Shown in pieces: positions 7,930 to 15,799 of a stretch of 44,773 nt of DNA (the first letter of the stretch is position 1; the number at the start of each line of letters is the position of its first letter). The notes under the pieces were generated by a model. The model was not told the origin of the DNA. It did no database searches and saw only the letters and a list, made by a program, of their open reading frames with translations. The position numbers were made by a program, and so were the translations under genes. This DNA is from Acetothermia bacterium 64_32 (lineage in GTDB: Bacteria; Bipolaricaulota; Bipolaricaulia; Bipolaricaulales; Bipolaricaulaceae), in the NCBI GenBank assembly GCA_001508155.1, contig LGFI01000017.1:1-44773 (forward strand). The letters run 5' to 3'.

Positions 7930-8289
7930 TTAAAGGGAGGACAGCGCTTTCTTCAAGGCCCGCAGGGGCAGCAGGGCGCAGGAAAGCCTGGTCTTTACCA
8001 CCCCTCCCAGGGCGGTGAGGAGCTCTTGGTCTGAAAACCCCTTCAGGTCGGGGATGGTTTTCCCCTTGATCATCTCGGTGAGTAGGGACGCCGCCGCCTG
8101 GGAGATGGCGCAGCCCCGGCCGTCGAACCGCACGTCCTTTACCCTCCCATCCCTCACCTCGAGCTGGAGCCTGATCACGTCCCCGCACAGGGGGTTGGCC
8201 TCCACCACGTCCACGTCCGGGGCCGGGAGCCGTCCCTTGTTTCTGGGGTTCCGCCAGTGCTCCAGGATCACCTCTTCGTAGGGGATCAT
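7930..8289 (-). CDS. sufU: Fe-S cluster scaffold/sulfur-transfer protein, SufU/IscU family
   Basis: 119 residues with the family's three conserved cysteines (C35 in NPLCGD, C60 in GRGCAIS, C104 in LSCALLPL) and Asp37. It receives sulfur from SufS for cluster assembly. The C60-C104 spacing (44) is close to IscU and lacks the roughly 20-residue insertion typical of Firmicute SufU. The residue before C104 is Ser, not the His of IscU. The ATG at 8289 overlaps the sufS stop by 4 bases; the frame extends upstream, but only into sufS. It is last in the sufC-sufB-sufS-sufU operon. Confidence 0.88.
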   Translation of the reverse strand: MIPYEEVILEHWRNPRNKGRLPAPDVDVVEANPLCGDVIRLQLEVRDGRVKDVRFDGRGCAISQAAASLLTEMIKGKTIPDLKGFSDQELLTALGGVVKTRLSCALLPLRALKKALSSL

Positions 8290-9497
8290 CTGAGGGCCTC
8301 CCATACCCTGTCCAGGGCGGAAAGGAAGAGGTCCACCTCCTCCATGGAGTTATAAAGGTAAAAGGACACCCGGCAGCTGGCCGGGATGTCCAGGAGGCGG
8401 TGCAGGGGCTGGGCGCAGTGGTGGCCGGCGCGGATGGCGATCCCCTCCTGGTCTAACAGGGTGGCCACGTCGTGGGGGTGGATGCCCCGCAGGTTGAAGG
8501 CGATCACCCCGCCTCGCCGCTCGGGGTCCTTGGGGCCGTAGACGGTCACGTAGTCCCGGGAAAGGAGCCCCTCCAGGGCCTTGGCGGTGAGGGCCAGGTC
8601 GTGCTGTCGCACCTTTTCCATCCCCAGGGAGGAAAGGTAGTCCACCGCCGCCCCCAGGCCCACCGCCTGGGCGAACGGGGGCGTTCCCGCTTCGAACTTG
8701 GCCGGCGGATCGGCCCAGGTGGCGTGGTCCAGCCACACCTCCCGGATCATCTCCCCCCCCACCAGGAAGGGGGGCATCTCGGAAAGCAGCTCCCCCCTGG
8801 CCCAAAGGACCCCGATCCCGGTGGGCCCGAGCATCTTGTGGCCGGAGAAGGTCAACAGGTCAGCCCCCAACTCCCTTACATCCAAGGGCATATGGGGCGC
8901 CGATTGGGCGGCATCCACCACCAGCTTGGCCCCCACCCGCCGGGCCAACTCCGCCACCTCCGCCACGGGGTTGATGGTGCCGAGCACGTTGGAGACGTGC
9001 ACCAGGGCCACGATCTTGGTCCGGGGAGAGATCCGCCTTGCAAGCTCCCCCAGGTCCAGCTCCCCCTCCGGGGTTATCCCCACCGGGACGAGCCTGGCCG
9101 CCTTCCTCTTGGCCAGAAGTTGCCAGGGGATCAGGTTGGCATGGTGTTCCATGGCGGTCACCAGGATCTCGTCCCCGCGCCCCACCAGGAGTTCCCCCAG
9201 GGAAAAGGCCGCCAGGTTCAACGCCTCTGTGGTCCCGTGGGTGAACACCACCTCCTCCGGCGCCGCGCCGATGAGGCCGGCCACCTTGGCCCGGGCCTCC
9301 TCATAGAGCTCGGTGGCCTCAGCAGCCAGGGAGTAGATCCCCCGGTGTACGTTGGCGTTCTTCTTCCGGTAGAACTCGGAGACCGCCTCTATCACCTGGA
9401 CGGGCCGCTGGCTTGTGGCAGCCGAATCCAGGTAGACAAGGGGCCTTTCCTTCTGGAAGATGGGGAAATCGGCGCGCACCTTGGCGAGGTCCATCAT
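8286..9497 (-). CDS. sufS: Cysteine desulfurase SufS
   Basis: A 403-residue group II PLP-dependent cysteine desulfurase. The PLP lysine is K221 in TFSGHKMLGPTG. The persulfide-carrying cysteine is C361 in RAGHHCAQPLH, the short-loop form that needs a sulfur acceptor such as SufU. The N-terminal YLDSAATSQRP is typical of the family. The start overlaps the sufB stop by 4 bases; a second ATG follows at 9494. The adjacent sufU supplies the expected acceptor. Confidence 0.93.
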   Translation of the reverse strand: MMDLAKVRADFPIFQKERPLVYLDSAATSQRPVQVIEAVSEFYRKKNANVHRGIYSLAAEATELYEEARAKVAGLIGAAPEEVVFTHGTTEALNLAAFSLGELLVGRGDEILVTAMEHHANLIPWQLLAKRKAARLVPVGITPEGELDLGELARRISPRTKIVALVHVSNVLGTINPVAEVAELARRVGAKLVVDAAQSAPHMPLDVRELGADLLTFSGHKMLGPTGIGVLWARGELLSEMPPFLVGGEMIREVWLDHATWADPPAKFEAGTPPFAQAVGLGAAVDYLSSLGMEKVRQHDLALTAKALEGLLSRDYVTVYGPKDPERRGGVIAFNLRGIHPHDVATLLDQEGIAIRAGHHCAQPLHRLLDIPASCRVSFYLYNSMEEVDLFLSALDRVWEALR

Positions 9498-10834
9498 CCC
9501 AGCGCCCCTTGGAAGGACATCTCAAGGAGCCTCTTTAGTTCCAGGGAGTACTCCAGGGGGATCTCCTTTAGGATCGGGGAGACAAAGCCGTTTACGATCA
9601 GGCTCATGGCTTCCTGCTGGGACAGGCCGCGGGACATGAGGTAAAAGAGGCTTTCCTGGGAGATGCGGCCCACCGTGGCCTCGTGGGCCAGTTCCACCTG
9701 GTCCGTCTCAGCGTTCAGGGTGGGGATGGTCTCCGTCTTCGCCTCGGGGGAGAGGAGCAGGGTGGAGCACTCCACGTGTCCCCTGGCCCCCTTGGCCTGG
9801 GGGGCCACGTGTACCTTCCCCCGGAAGACCGCCTTGGCGTCCCCCTGGACCACGGAGCGGGAAACGAGGCGGGAGCTGGTCTCGGGGGCCAGGTGGATCG
9901 CCCTTGCCCCCAGGTCCAGGTGCTGGCCGTCCCGGGCAAAGGCGAACCCTAGGTTCTCCGTCTTGGCCCCCGGGCCGGCCAGGATGGTGGTGGGGTAGAG
10001 CATGGTCACCTTGCTCCCCAGGGAGCCTGACACCCAATCCACCTTGGCCTCGGCCTCGGCGATGGCCCGCTTGTTGTTCAGGTTGTAGACGTTCCGGGAC
10101 CAGTTCTGGATGGTGGTAAAGCGCACGTGGGCGCCCTGTTTGGCGAACACCTCCACCATCCCCGAGTGGAGCACCGCCTTGGTATAGCGGGGGGCGGAGC
10201 AGCCCTCGATGTAGTGCACCGAGCTGCCCGGCTCGGCCACCACGATGGTGTGTTCGAACTGGCCTGCCCCGGCCGTCTGCATGCGGAAATAGCCCTGCAA
10301 GGGGATCTTGACCTCCACCCCCTCCGGCACCCAGACGAAGGTTCCCCCGGACCACACCGCCCCATGCAGGGCGGAAAAGAGGTTATCCTCGGGGGGGATG
10401 GCCCGCATGAAGTATTGCCGCACAAGCTCAGGGTGCTTTTTCAGGGCCTCCTCCATGGGGAGGAAGATCACCCCCTGGGCCCGCACCTCCTCCAGGATGG
10501 AGCGGTACACCACCTCGGAGTCCACCTGGGCCCCGAGCCCGGCCAGGGCCTCCCTTTCCGCCTCAGGCAGGCCCAGCTCGTCGAAGGTCCTCTTGATCTC
10601 CTCGGGGAGCTCATCCCAGCTTTTTACCGGCTCCACCGAGCGCACGTAGTAGGCGAGGTCGGAGAGGTCTATCTCGGAGAGGTCAGGCCCGAAATTGGGC
10701 TTGGGGAGCCTTTGGAATAGCTCCAGGGAGCGGAGCCGGAGCTCCAGCATCCAGCGGGGTTCCCCCTTCTCCCGGGATATCCCCTCCACTACCCTTTGGG
10801 AGAGGCCTCTTTGGAGGGCTGTCTTCTGGTTCAC
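9494..10834 (-). CDS. sufB: Fe-S cluster assembly scaffold SufB
   Basis: A 446-residue SufB with the expected beta-helix core. Family hallmarks include VWSGGTFVWVPEGV, YIEGCSAPRY, the conserved NLNNKRA stretch, and the C-terminal region EATVGRISQESLFYLMSRG followed by GFVSPILKEIPLEY. It forms the cluster-building complex with the SufC ATPase. SufD is absent from the operon, so the scaffold may be a SufB homodimer with SufC, as proposed for minimal SUF systems. It overlaps the sufC stop by 4 bases. Confidence 0.93.
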   Translation of the reverse strand: MNQKTALQRGLSQRVVEGISREKGEPRWMLELRLRSLELFQRLPKPNFGPDLSEIDLSDLAYYVRSVEPVKSWDELPEEIKRTFDELGLPEAEREALAGLGAQVDSEVVYRSILEEVRAQGVIFLPMEEALKKHPELVRQYFMRAIPPEDNLFSALHGAVWSGGTFVWVPEGVEVKIPLQGYFRMQTAGAGQFEHTIVVAEPGSSVHYIEGCSAPRYTKAVLHSGMVEVFAKQGAHVRFTTIQNWSRNVYNLNNKRAIAEAEAKVDWVSGSLGSKVTMLYPTTILAGPGAKTENLGFAFARDGQHLDLGARAIHLAPETSSRLVSRSVVQGDAKAVFRGKVHVAPQAKGARGHVECSTLLLSPEAKTETIPTLNAETDQVELAHEATVGRISQESLFYLMSRGLSQQEAMSLIVNGFVSPILKEIPLEYSLELKRLLEMSFQGALG

Positions 10835-11553
10835 CCTTTCACCACCTTGAAGCCTTTCTTCTCTATGGCCCGGGCGAGTTCCGGTCCGCCTTCCTGGCTT
10901 ATCCTCCCCTCCTCCAGCACGAACACCCGTGCCGGGGGCACGTATTCCAACACCCTGGGATAATGGGTGATCACCAGCACTGCGGTACCGCTATCGGCCA
11001 ATTCCCTTATCGTATCTGCTATCACCCGCACCCCGTCCACGTCCACCCCGGAGTCCGGCTCGTCCAGGAGGGCGACCTTGGGCCTGAGGAGCCAGGCCTG
11101 CAAGAGCTCGGACCGTTTCTTCTCGCCCCCGGAGAAGCCGACGTTTAGCTCCCTTTCGGCCAGGTCCTCCATGTGGAGGCGTCTTACTGCCTGGGGGTAG
11201 CGCTCCATGAAGTCGCAGAAGCCTTGCCCTTGGTCCCCGCAGGCCAGGCGCATCAGTTCCCGGAGCCTTACGCCCTCCACCTCGGGGGGGTATTGGAAGG
11301 CCAAGAAGAGGCCCCGTTTTGCCCGCTGATCCGGGGGGAGGTGGGTGATCTCCTCCCCGGAGAGCAGGATCCGGCCCTGGTGGATGGGGTACTCGGGGTG
11401 TCCGGCCAGGGCGAAGGCCAGGGTGGATTTCCCTGAGCCGTTGGGGCCCATGAGGGCATGGACCTTTCCTTTCTCCAAGGCGAGGTCCACCCCTTTCAGG
11501 ATGAGCCGCCCGGCGACGCTAACATGCAGGTTCTCCGCCTCAAGCGCTTTCAT
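10831..11553 (-). CDS. sufC: Fe-S cluster assembly ATPase SufC
   Basis: A 240-residue ABC-type ATPase. Walker A is MGPNGSGKST (near residues 34-43), the ABC signature is VGFSGGEKKRSEL, and Walker B is KVALLDEPDSGVD. This D-S-G-V-D after Walker B and the GEKKR signature are characteristic of SufC. The start is the ATG at 11553 (MKALEAENLHV); the frame continues upstream into the gatB promoter but homology begins here. No Shine-Dalgarno sequence precedes the ATG, and a TTGAAA-N17-AACATT promoter-like pair ends seven bases before it. It is first in the suf operon. Confidence 0.93.
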   Translation of the reverse strand: MKALEAENLHVSVAGRLILKGVDLALEKGKVHALMGPNGSGKSTLAFALAGHPEYPIHQGRILLSGEEITHLPPDQRAKRGLFLAFQYPPEVEGVRLRELMRLACGDQGQGFCDFMERYPQAVRRLHMEDLAERELNVGFSGGEKKRSELLQAWLLRPKVALLDEPDSGVDVDGVRVIADTIRELADSGTAVLVITHYPRVLEYVPPARVFVLEEGRISQEGGPELARAIEKKGFKVVKG

Positions 11554-11560
11554 GGCGCAA

Positions 11561-11589
11561 AATGTTACTGATTGCGTCCACTTTTTCAA
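11561..11589 (-). promoter_or_regulatory. Probable suf operon promoter, leaderless layout
   Basis: Minus strand TTGAAA (11589-11584), 17 bases, AACATT (11566-11561), then seven bases to the sufC ATG. Its -35 box occupies the same bases as the -35-like TTTTCA of the divergent gatB promoter. Confidence 0.4.
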
Positions 11590-11610
11590 CCCCGGTCCGC
11601 CCGCTATACT
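11583..11610 (+). promoter_or_regulatory. Probable gatB promoter, near-leaderless layout
   Basis: TTTTCA (11583-11588), 16 bases, TATACT (11605-11610), then ten bases to the gatB ATG. The GAGG just before the ATG touches the start codon and is too close to act as a normal ribosome site. Confidence 0.4.
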
Positions 11611-11620
11611 AGCCCCGAGG

Positions 11621-13030
11621 ATGGAGACCTTCATCGGCCTTGAGATCCATGTGCAGCTCGCCACCCGCACCAAGCTTTTCTGCCCCTGCCGGGCGGACTA
11701 CTTCCAGGCCCCGCCCAACACCCTCACCTGCCCGGTCTGCCTGGGCATGCCCGGGGCATTGCCCGTTCCCAACCGCCAGGCGGTGGAGTACGCCCTGCGG
11801 GTGGCCCTGGCCTTGGGGGCAAAGGTGCAGGAAAAATCCGCCTTTGACCGCAAGAACTACTTCTACCCCGACCTCCCCAAGGGCTATCAGATCACCCAAC
11901 GGGCAACCCCCCTGGCCGTGGGGGGGAGCTTGGGCTTCCGGGTGGATGGGGAAAAGAGGAGGGTACGCATCCGGGAACTCCACATCGAAGAGGACGCTGG
12001 CAAACTCATCCACACCCCGGACGGGGCCCTGGTGGATATGAACCGGTGCGGGGTCCCCCTGGTGGAGATCGTCACCGAGCCGGACCTGCGCTCCCCCAAG
12101 GAGGCGCGGGAGTTCCTGCGGGTCCTGAGGACCCTGCTTAGGCACCTTTTCGTCTCCAATGCCGACATGGAAAAAGGGGAGCTGCGCTGTGATGCCAACC
12201 TGTCCCTTTCCCAGGATGGCCGGCTGGGCACCAAGGTGGAGGTGAAAAACCTGAACTCCTTCCGGGGGGTGGAGCGGGCCCTGGCCCGGGCGGCCGAGCT
12301 CCAAGCCCAGCTTCTGGCCAACGGCCAGCGGGTGGTGCAGGCCACCTACGGCTGGGATGAGGGGCGGGGGGAGCTGGTCCTGCAGCGGGAAAAGGAGGAA
12401 GCCCACGACTACCGATACTTCCCCGAACCGGACCTGGTGGCACTTGAGATCTCTCAAGGGCTTTTGAAACAGGTAGAGCAGGGGATGCCGGAGCTCCCCT
12501 GGGTCAGGGAGGAGAGGTTTGTGAGCCAGTACGGGCTTTCGCCCGGGGAGGCTGCTGTCCTCCTCTCCGAGCCGGCCCTGGCGGACTACTTCGAGCAGGT
12601 GGCCGCCGAGGTGGGGGACGGCCGGGAGGCGGCAAGCTGGGTTCTGTCGGAGCTCCTGCGCTTTTGGGGGGGTGCCGGCCCGCCCGTGGGGGCGGGGGAG
12701 CTGGCCCAGCTCATCCGCCTGGTGGCCGACCGGAAGATCTCCCGCACCAACGCCAAGGGGCTCCTGGAGGAGGCGATCGCCACGGAAAGACCCCTGGCGG
12801 AGGTGCTGGCGGCCAAAAAGGGGGAGCTGGCCCAGCTCTCCGACGAGGAGGAGCTCCGCCGGCTCGCCCGGGAGGCGATCGCCGCTCACCCCCAGGCGGC
12901 CGCCGACTTCCGGGCCGGAAAGGCCCAGGCCCTCGGGTTTTTGGTGGGCCAGGTGATGCGGGCCACGGGCGGCCGCGCTGACGCCCGGAAGCTATCCAAT
13001 ATCCTGCAGGAGCTGCTTTCCAACCCCTAA
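11621..13030 (+). CDS. gatB: Asp-tRNA(Asn)/Glu-tRNA(Gln) amidotransferase subunit B
   Basis: A 469-residue GatB, the tRNA-binding kinase-like subunit of the GatCAB complex that converts misacylated Glu-tRNA(Gln) or Asp-tRNA(Asn). It opens with METFIGLEIHVQL. It has a CxC/CxxC zinc site (FCPCRADY and TCPVC, early in the protein) and RKNYFYPDLPKGYQI. The C-terminal tail domain ends in LSNILQELL and belongs to the YqeY/GatB family. gatA and gatC are not in the window. Its stop overlaps that of tdk tail-to-tail (shared CTAA). Confidence 0.95.
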   Translation: METFIGLEIHVQLATRTKLFCPCRADYFQAPPNTLTCPVCLGMPGALPVPNRQAVEYALRVALALGAKVQEKSAFDRKNYFYPDLPKGYQITQRATPLAVGGSLGFRVDGEKRRVRIRELHIEEDAGKLIHTPDGALVDMNRCGVPLVEIVTEPDLRSPKEAREFLRVLRTLLRHLFVSNADMEKGELRCDANLSLSQDGRLGTKVEVKNLNSFRGVERALARAAELQAQLLANGQRVVQATYGWDEGRGELVLQREKEEAHDYRYFPEPDLVALEISQGLLKQVEQGMPELPWVREERFVSQYGLSPGEAAVLLSEPALADYFEQVAAEVGDGREAASWVLSELLRFWGGAGPPVGAGELAQLIRLVADRKISRTNAKGLLEEAIATERPLAEVLAAKKGELAQLSDEEELRRLAREAIAAHPQAAADFRAGKAQALGFLVGQVMRATGGRADARKLSNILQELLSNP

Positions 13031-13605
13031 CATGGGGGGACGAAGCAATCCCGACAGCGGGCTTCGTAGGATTCCAGCCCGCCGATCAGGATCTCCGGCC
13101 CCTCCCGGGCCGGACGGCCGTCGATCAGGCGTTGGGAGCGGGTGGCGGGCCTCCCGCATACCACACACACCGCTGTCAGCTTCAGGACCTCATCCGCCAG
13201 GGCCAGGAGCTCCGGCATCGGCCCAAACGGCTCCCCCCGGAAGTTGAGGTCCAGTCCGGCCACTATCACCCTCTTCCCCCGGCTTGCCAGGCCCTCGCAC
13301 AGGGCTGGGAAGCCCTTCCCGAAGAAGTGGGCCTCGTCGAAGGCCAGCACATCCGCCCCCTCCAGCTGCCCTTCCGGGACCAGCTCCAAGAGCGTTTCCC
13401 AGGAGATCTCGGTGGGAAGGCGGCTACAGGGGAGGGCCCGGCCGTAGTGGGTGACCACCTCCTTCTGTGAATAACGGGTGTCCAGGCTGGGTTTAAATAG
13501 GAGCACGTTCTTTTTGGCGATCCGGGCCCGCTCCACCCGCCGCAGGAGCTCCTCCGTCTTCCCAGCGAACATGCAGCCCGTTATGACCTCCAGTTTCCCT
13601 GCCAT
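13027..13605 (-). CDS. tdk: Thymidine kinase
   Basis: A 192-residue type II thymidine kinase phosphorylating thymidine in salvage. The P-loop GCMFAGKT is at residues 10-17, and DEAHFF carries the Walker B and catalytic acid. The lasso/zinc region has two cysteine pairs (CVVCGRPA and CRDCF) for a structural zinc. The ATG at 13605 has TAGGAT only six bases upstream and no Shine-Dalgarno sequence. It is convergent with gatB. Confidence 0.93.
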   Translation of the reverse strand: MAGKLEVITGCMFAGKTEELLRRVERARIAKKNVLLFKPSLDTRYSQKEVVTHYGRALPCSRLPTEISWETLLELVPEGQLEGADVLAFDEAHFFGKGFPALCEGLASRGKRVIVAGLDLNFRGEPFGPMPELLALADEVLKLTAVCVVCGRPATRSQRLIDGRPAREGPEILIGGLESYEARCRDCFVPPC

Positions 13606-13651
13606 GCCCCCATCCTAGCGGTGGGAAGGCGGGGGCACAACCTGAAAGGCC

Positions 13652-14170
13652 TCAGCGGGACCTTGAAAGCAGGCGAATCACCTCATCGACCTTGGCGTCG
13701 CGGTTCCCCGAGGTCAGACGGATAAAAGGGTCGCAGGTGTGGCGGATGCGGTAGGCCAGGTGATGGTTCGAGGCCCGATGCACGGTTATAAGGAGGTTCT
13801 TTGCCTCCCGGAGGGCCCGCTCCACCGCCGCGACGAACCGGGGGGACTTGAGCTCCATGGGGCCCACCTCGTCCACCACCACCAGCTCGCACTCCTCTAC
13901 CGCCCGCTCGATGGCGGCCGCGCCTATCCCCTCCAGGTCCTTGAGGTTCACCCGGTAGCGCCCAAGGCGCGGTCCTTCCGTAAGGTGCAGGTGGGCGAGC
14001 ACCCCCTCCCGGCCGCCCCCCACATCGATCACGGAGAAGCCCACCCGGCGGCCTACCTTCCTGATCTCCTTGGTGATCATGCCGCCGGCTTTCAGGGGCA
14101 CCGCACCCAGCACCCGCTCCACCAGGGTGGTCTTCCCTACCCCGGGATGCCCGGTCACCGCGATCCGCAT
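13652..14170 (-). CDS. Nucleoside-triphosphatase, THEP1 family
   Basis: A 172-residue P-loop NTPase of the THEP1 type found mainly in thermophiles and archaea. Walker A is GHPGVGKTT (residues 7-15) and Walker B is VVVDEVGPMEL, the diagnostic family motif. The protein hydrolyses NTPs in vitro; its cellular role is unclear in any organism. AGGAGGGG lies four bases before the ATG, and a TAGAAT box is farther upstream, so this gene has a conventional leader. It is the neighbour of tdk on the same strand, 46 bases apart. Confidence 0.85.
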   Translation of the reverse strand: MRIAVTGHPGVGKTTLVERVLGAVPLKAGGMITKEIRKVGRRVGFSVIDVGGGREGVLAHLHLTEGPRLGRYRVNLKDLEGIGAAAIERAVEECELVVVDEVGPMELKSPRFVAAVERALREAKNLLITVHRASNHHLAYRIRHTCDPFIRLTSGNRDAKVDEVIRLLSRSR

Positions 14171-14253
14171 CCGCCCCTCCTTACTTCTATTCTATCCGAC
14201 TAATAACCACACGGAAAAGCGAACCGCTTCGTGGCAGCGGGTTTGGGGTTAGG

Positions 14254-14823
14254 TCAGCTGGGGGTGCCTTGGCATAGGTGGAGGAGCCGGGGCCATAGGG
14301 CCGCGGGGTCGATCGCTTCCGGGTCGACCGCGTATTGGATGAGGAGCCCCTCGAGCAGTGCCACGGCGAGGACGGATAGGCTATCGGCGTCCACCGGATC
14401 AGGGCTCAGCTCCACCAGGTCCCTGGCTGCGGCCCGGGCGGCCCTAAAGGTCTCCGCCACCGCCCTTCGTGCCTCCTCGTCGTGTGCAGCCAGGTGCAAG
14501 AAAAGCAGCTCCGCTCGGAGGAGGACCGGCGTTGCCGAGAGGGCGTCTATCACCCCCAGCCCTCCGGCCTCAAGGAGCTCCCAGGCCGATCCCCCCTCAG
14601 GCTCCCCGGACCTGCGGATCCACTCCATGAGGTCGTGCCAGGTGCGGAGCAGGGCCAAAAGCACCGCCCGTTTGTCCTGGAAGTACCGATAAAAGGAGGT
14701 CCTGGACACCCCGGCCTCCCGGGCGATGGCCGTCACCGAAACGCGTTCGTACCCCTGGGCGGAGAACAGCCGCAGGGCCGCCTCCAGGATCCGTTTGCGC
14801 GTCCTTTCCTTTACGCTGGTCAC
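14254..14823 (-). CDS. TetR-family transcriptional regulator
   Basis: About 189 residues. The N-terminal helix-turn-helix is canonical (RILEAALRLFSAQGYERVSV, then AIAREAGVSRTSFYRYFQDK). The C-terminal ligand domain is divergent as usual. I prefer the GTG at 14823: it gives the normal 12-13 residues before the first helix, and a promoter-like TTGCCT-N18-TAGGCT ends five bases before it. ATG 14838 would add five residues. It is divergent from the AEC-family transporter, and two AACC-GGTT palindromes lie between them. It therefore probably represses itself and the transporter. Confidence 0.85.
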   Translation of the reverse strand: MTSVKERTRKRILEAALRLFSAQGYERVSVTAIAREAGVSRTSFYRYFQDKRAVLLALLRTWHDLMEWIRRSGEPEGGSAWELLEAGGLGVIDALSATPVLLRAELLFLHLAAHDEEARRAVAETFRAARAAARDLVELSPDPVDADSLSVLAVALLEGLLIQYAVDPEAIDPAALWPRLLHLCQGTPS

Positions 14824-14839
14824 GTGCCAGCCTAGCATG

Positions 14840-14866
14840 AACCCATGGTTTAAGGCAACCTGGGTT
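14840..14866. promoter_or_regulatory. Candidate TetR operator, two AACC/GGTT palindromes
   Basis: AACCCATGGTT (14840-14850) and AACCTGGGTT (14857-14866) are palindromic in their four-base arms. Their centres are about 16 bases apart. They overlap the -35/spacer region of the transporter promoter-like site and lie between the -35 and -10 of the regulator's own candidate promoter, a position suited to repression of both. Confidence 0.45.
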
Positions 14867-14878
14867 TCACGGTATCCT
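14849..14878 (+). promoter_or_regulatory. Possible promoter of the AEC-family transporter, leaderless layout
   Basis: TTTAAG (14849-14854), 18 bases, TATCCT (14873-14878), then seven bases to the ATG at 14886. The boxes are weak, but spacing and overlap with the palindromes support it. Confidence 0.35.
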
Positions 14879-14885
14879 TTGGCCC

Positions 14886-15785
14886 ATGTTCACAGAGGTC
14901 CTGGTCCCTGTGTTCCTCATCGTGGGGGCGGGTTGGGCCCTTGGCCGGCGGCTTCGGCTCGACCCGTTGCCGCTGGCGCGCCTTACCTTCTGGATACTTT
15001 CCCCCGCGCTGATATTCGAGTCCCTGCGCACGGCCCAGCTTCCGGCGGAGAATTATGGGATCGTGGTTGGGTTTGTGGTGGCGCACTACCTGGCGATGTT
15101 CCTCCTTTCCCTCCCCTTGCGGAGGCTGCTTTTCCCGGGCGATCCGGGGGCCCAGGCGGTGGCATCGTTGGTCCTGGTGTTCGGGAACTGTGGGAACCTG
15201 GGGCTTCCGATCCTGCTTTTTGCGTACGGGCAGCCGGGGTTCGATGTGGGGGTGGTTTTCCTGGTGACCAACACCGCCCTCCTTGCCACCCTGGGGGTGG
15301 CCATCGCCTCTTGGGAGGGGAGGGGTTCCTGGAAAAAGTTGCCCGCCAGCCTCCTCACGGTCCCCTGGCTGTATGCGGTGGTGGGGGCGCTTTTGGTACG
15401 CCGGTTTTGGGAGCTGCCCGCCTGGGTATCCCGGGCGACCGAGCTCCTTTCCCAAGGGACGATCCCAGTGCTCCTGCTCTTGCTGGGGCTTGAGCTCGCC
15501 CGGATCCAACCCCGGAGGATCGCCGGGGCTGCCATTTGGCTGGCGGCCTTGCGGCTTGGCCTGGCGAGCCTGCTTTCTTGGGGGCTCGCCTCCCTGTTTG
15601 GGGCCACCGGGGTGGTACGGGGGAGCTTGATCCTGGAGGGGTCCGTCCCCACGGCGGTGAATAGCTTCCTCCTTGCCCTGCAGTTTCGGCGAAGGCCGGA
15701 GCTGGCTGCCGGGGCCCTGCTCCTTTCCACCGCCCTTTCGGTGGGGACGCTCTACCTCACCCTTCTTCTGCTGGGCGTTGGATAG
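14886..15785 (+). CDS. AEC-family (auxin efflux carrier-like) permease
   Basis: A 299-residue integral membrane protein with about ten hydrophobic segments in two five-helix repeats. It starts FTEVLVPVFLIVGAGWALGRR, which is typical of AEC transporters. The second half has the family-like GTIPVLLLLLGLELA and a Pro/Asn-containing segment (VPTAVNSFLLA). Bacterial AEC members carry organic acids such as malate or malonate; the substrate here is unknown. The following D-2-hydroxyacid dehydrogenase is 14 bases downstream on the same strand, so a hydroxyacid or oxoacid is a reasonable guess. Confidence 0.8.
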   Translation: MFTEVLVPVFLIVGAGWALGRRLRLDPLPLARLTFWILSPALIFESLRTAQLPAENYGIVVGFVVAHYLAMFLLSLPLRRLLFPGDPGAQAVASLVLVFGNCGNLGLPILLFAYGQPGFDVGVVFLVTNTALLATLGVAIASWEGRGSWKKLPASLLTVPWLYAVVGALLVRRFWELPAWVSRATELLSQGTIPVLLLLLGLELARIQPRRIAGAAIWLAALRLGLASLLSWGLASLFGATGVVRGSLILEGSVPTAVNSFLLALQFRRRPELAAGALLLSTALSVGTLYLTLLLLGVG

Positions 15786-15799
15786 AAAGGAGGTTGAAA

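Noticed and set aside
8472-9644. 390-codon plus-strand ORF opposite sufS
   Set aside because: It is a compositional shadow of sufS/sufB on the other strand, with no motif.
11609-12889. Long minus-strand ORF opposite gatB (426 codons)
   Set aside because: It is antisense to an unmistakable GatB, Pro/Gly/His-rich and without any domain. Long antisense frames are expected at this GC content.
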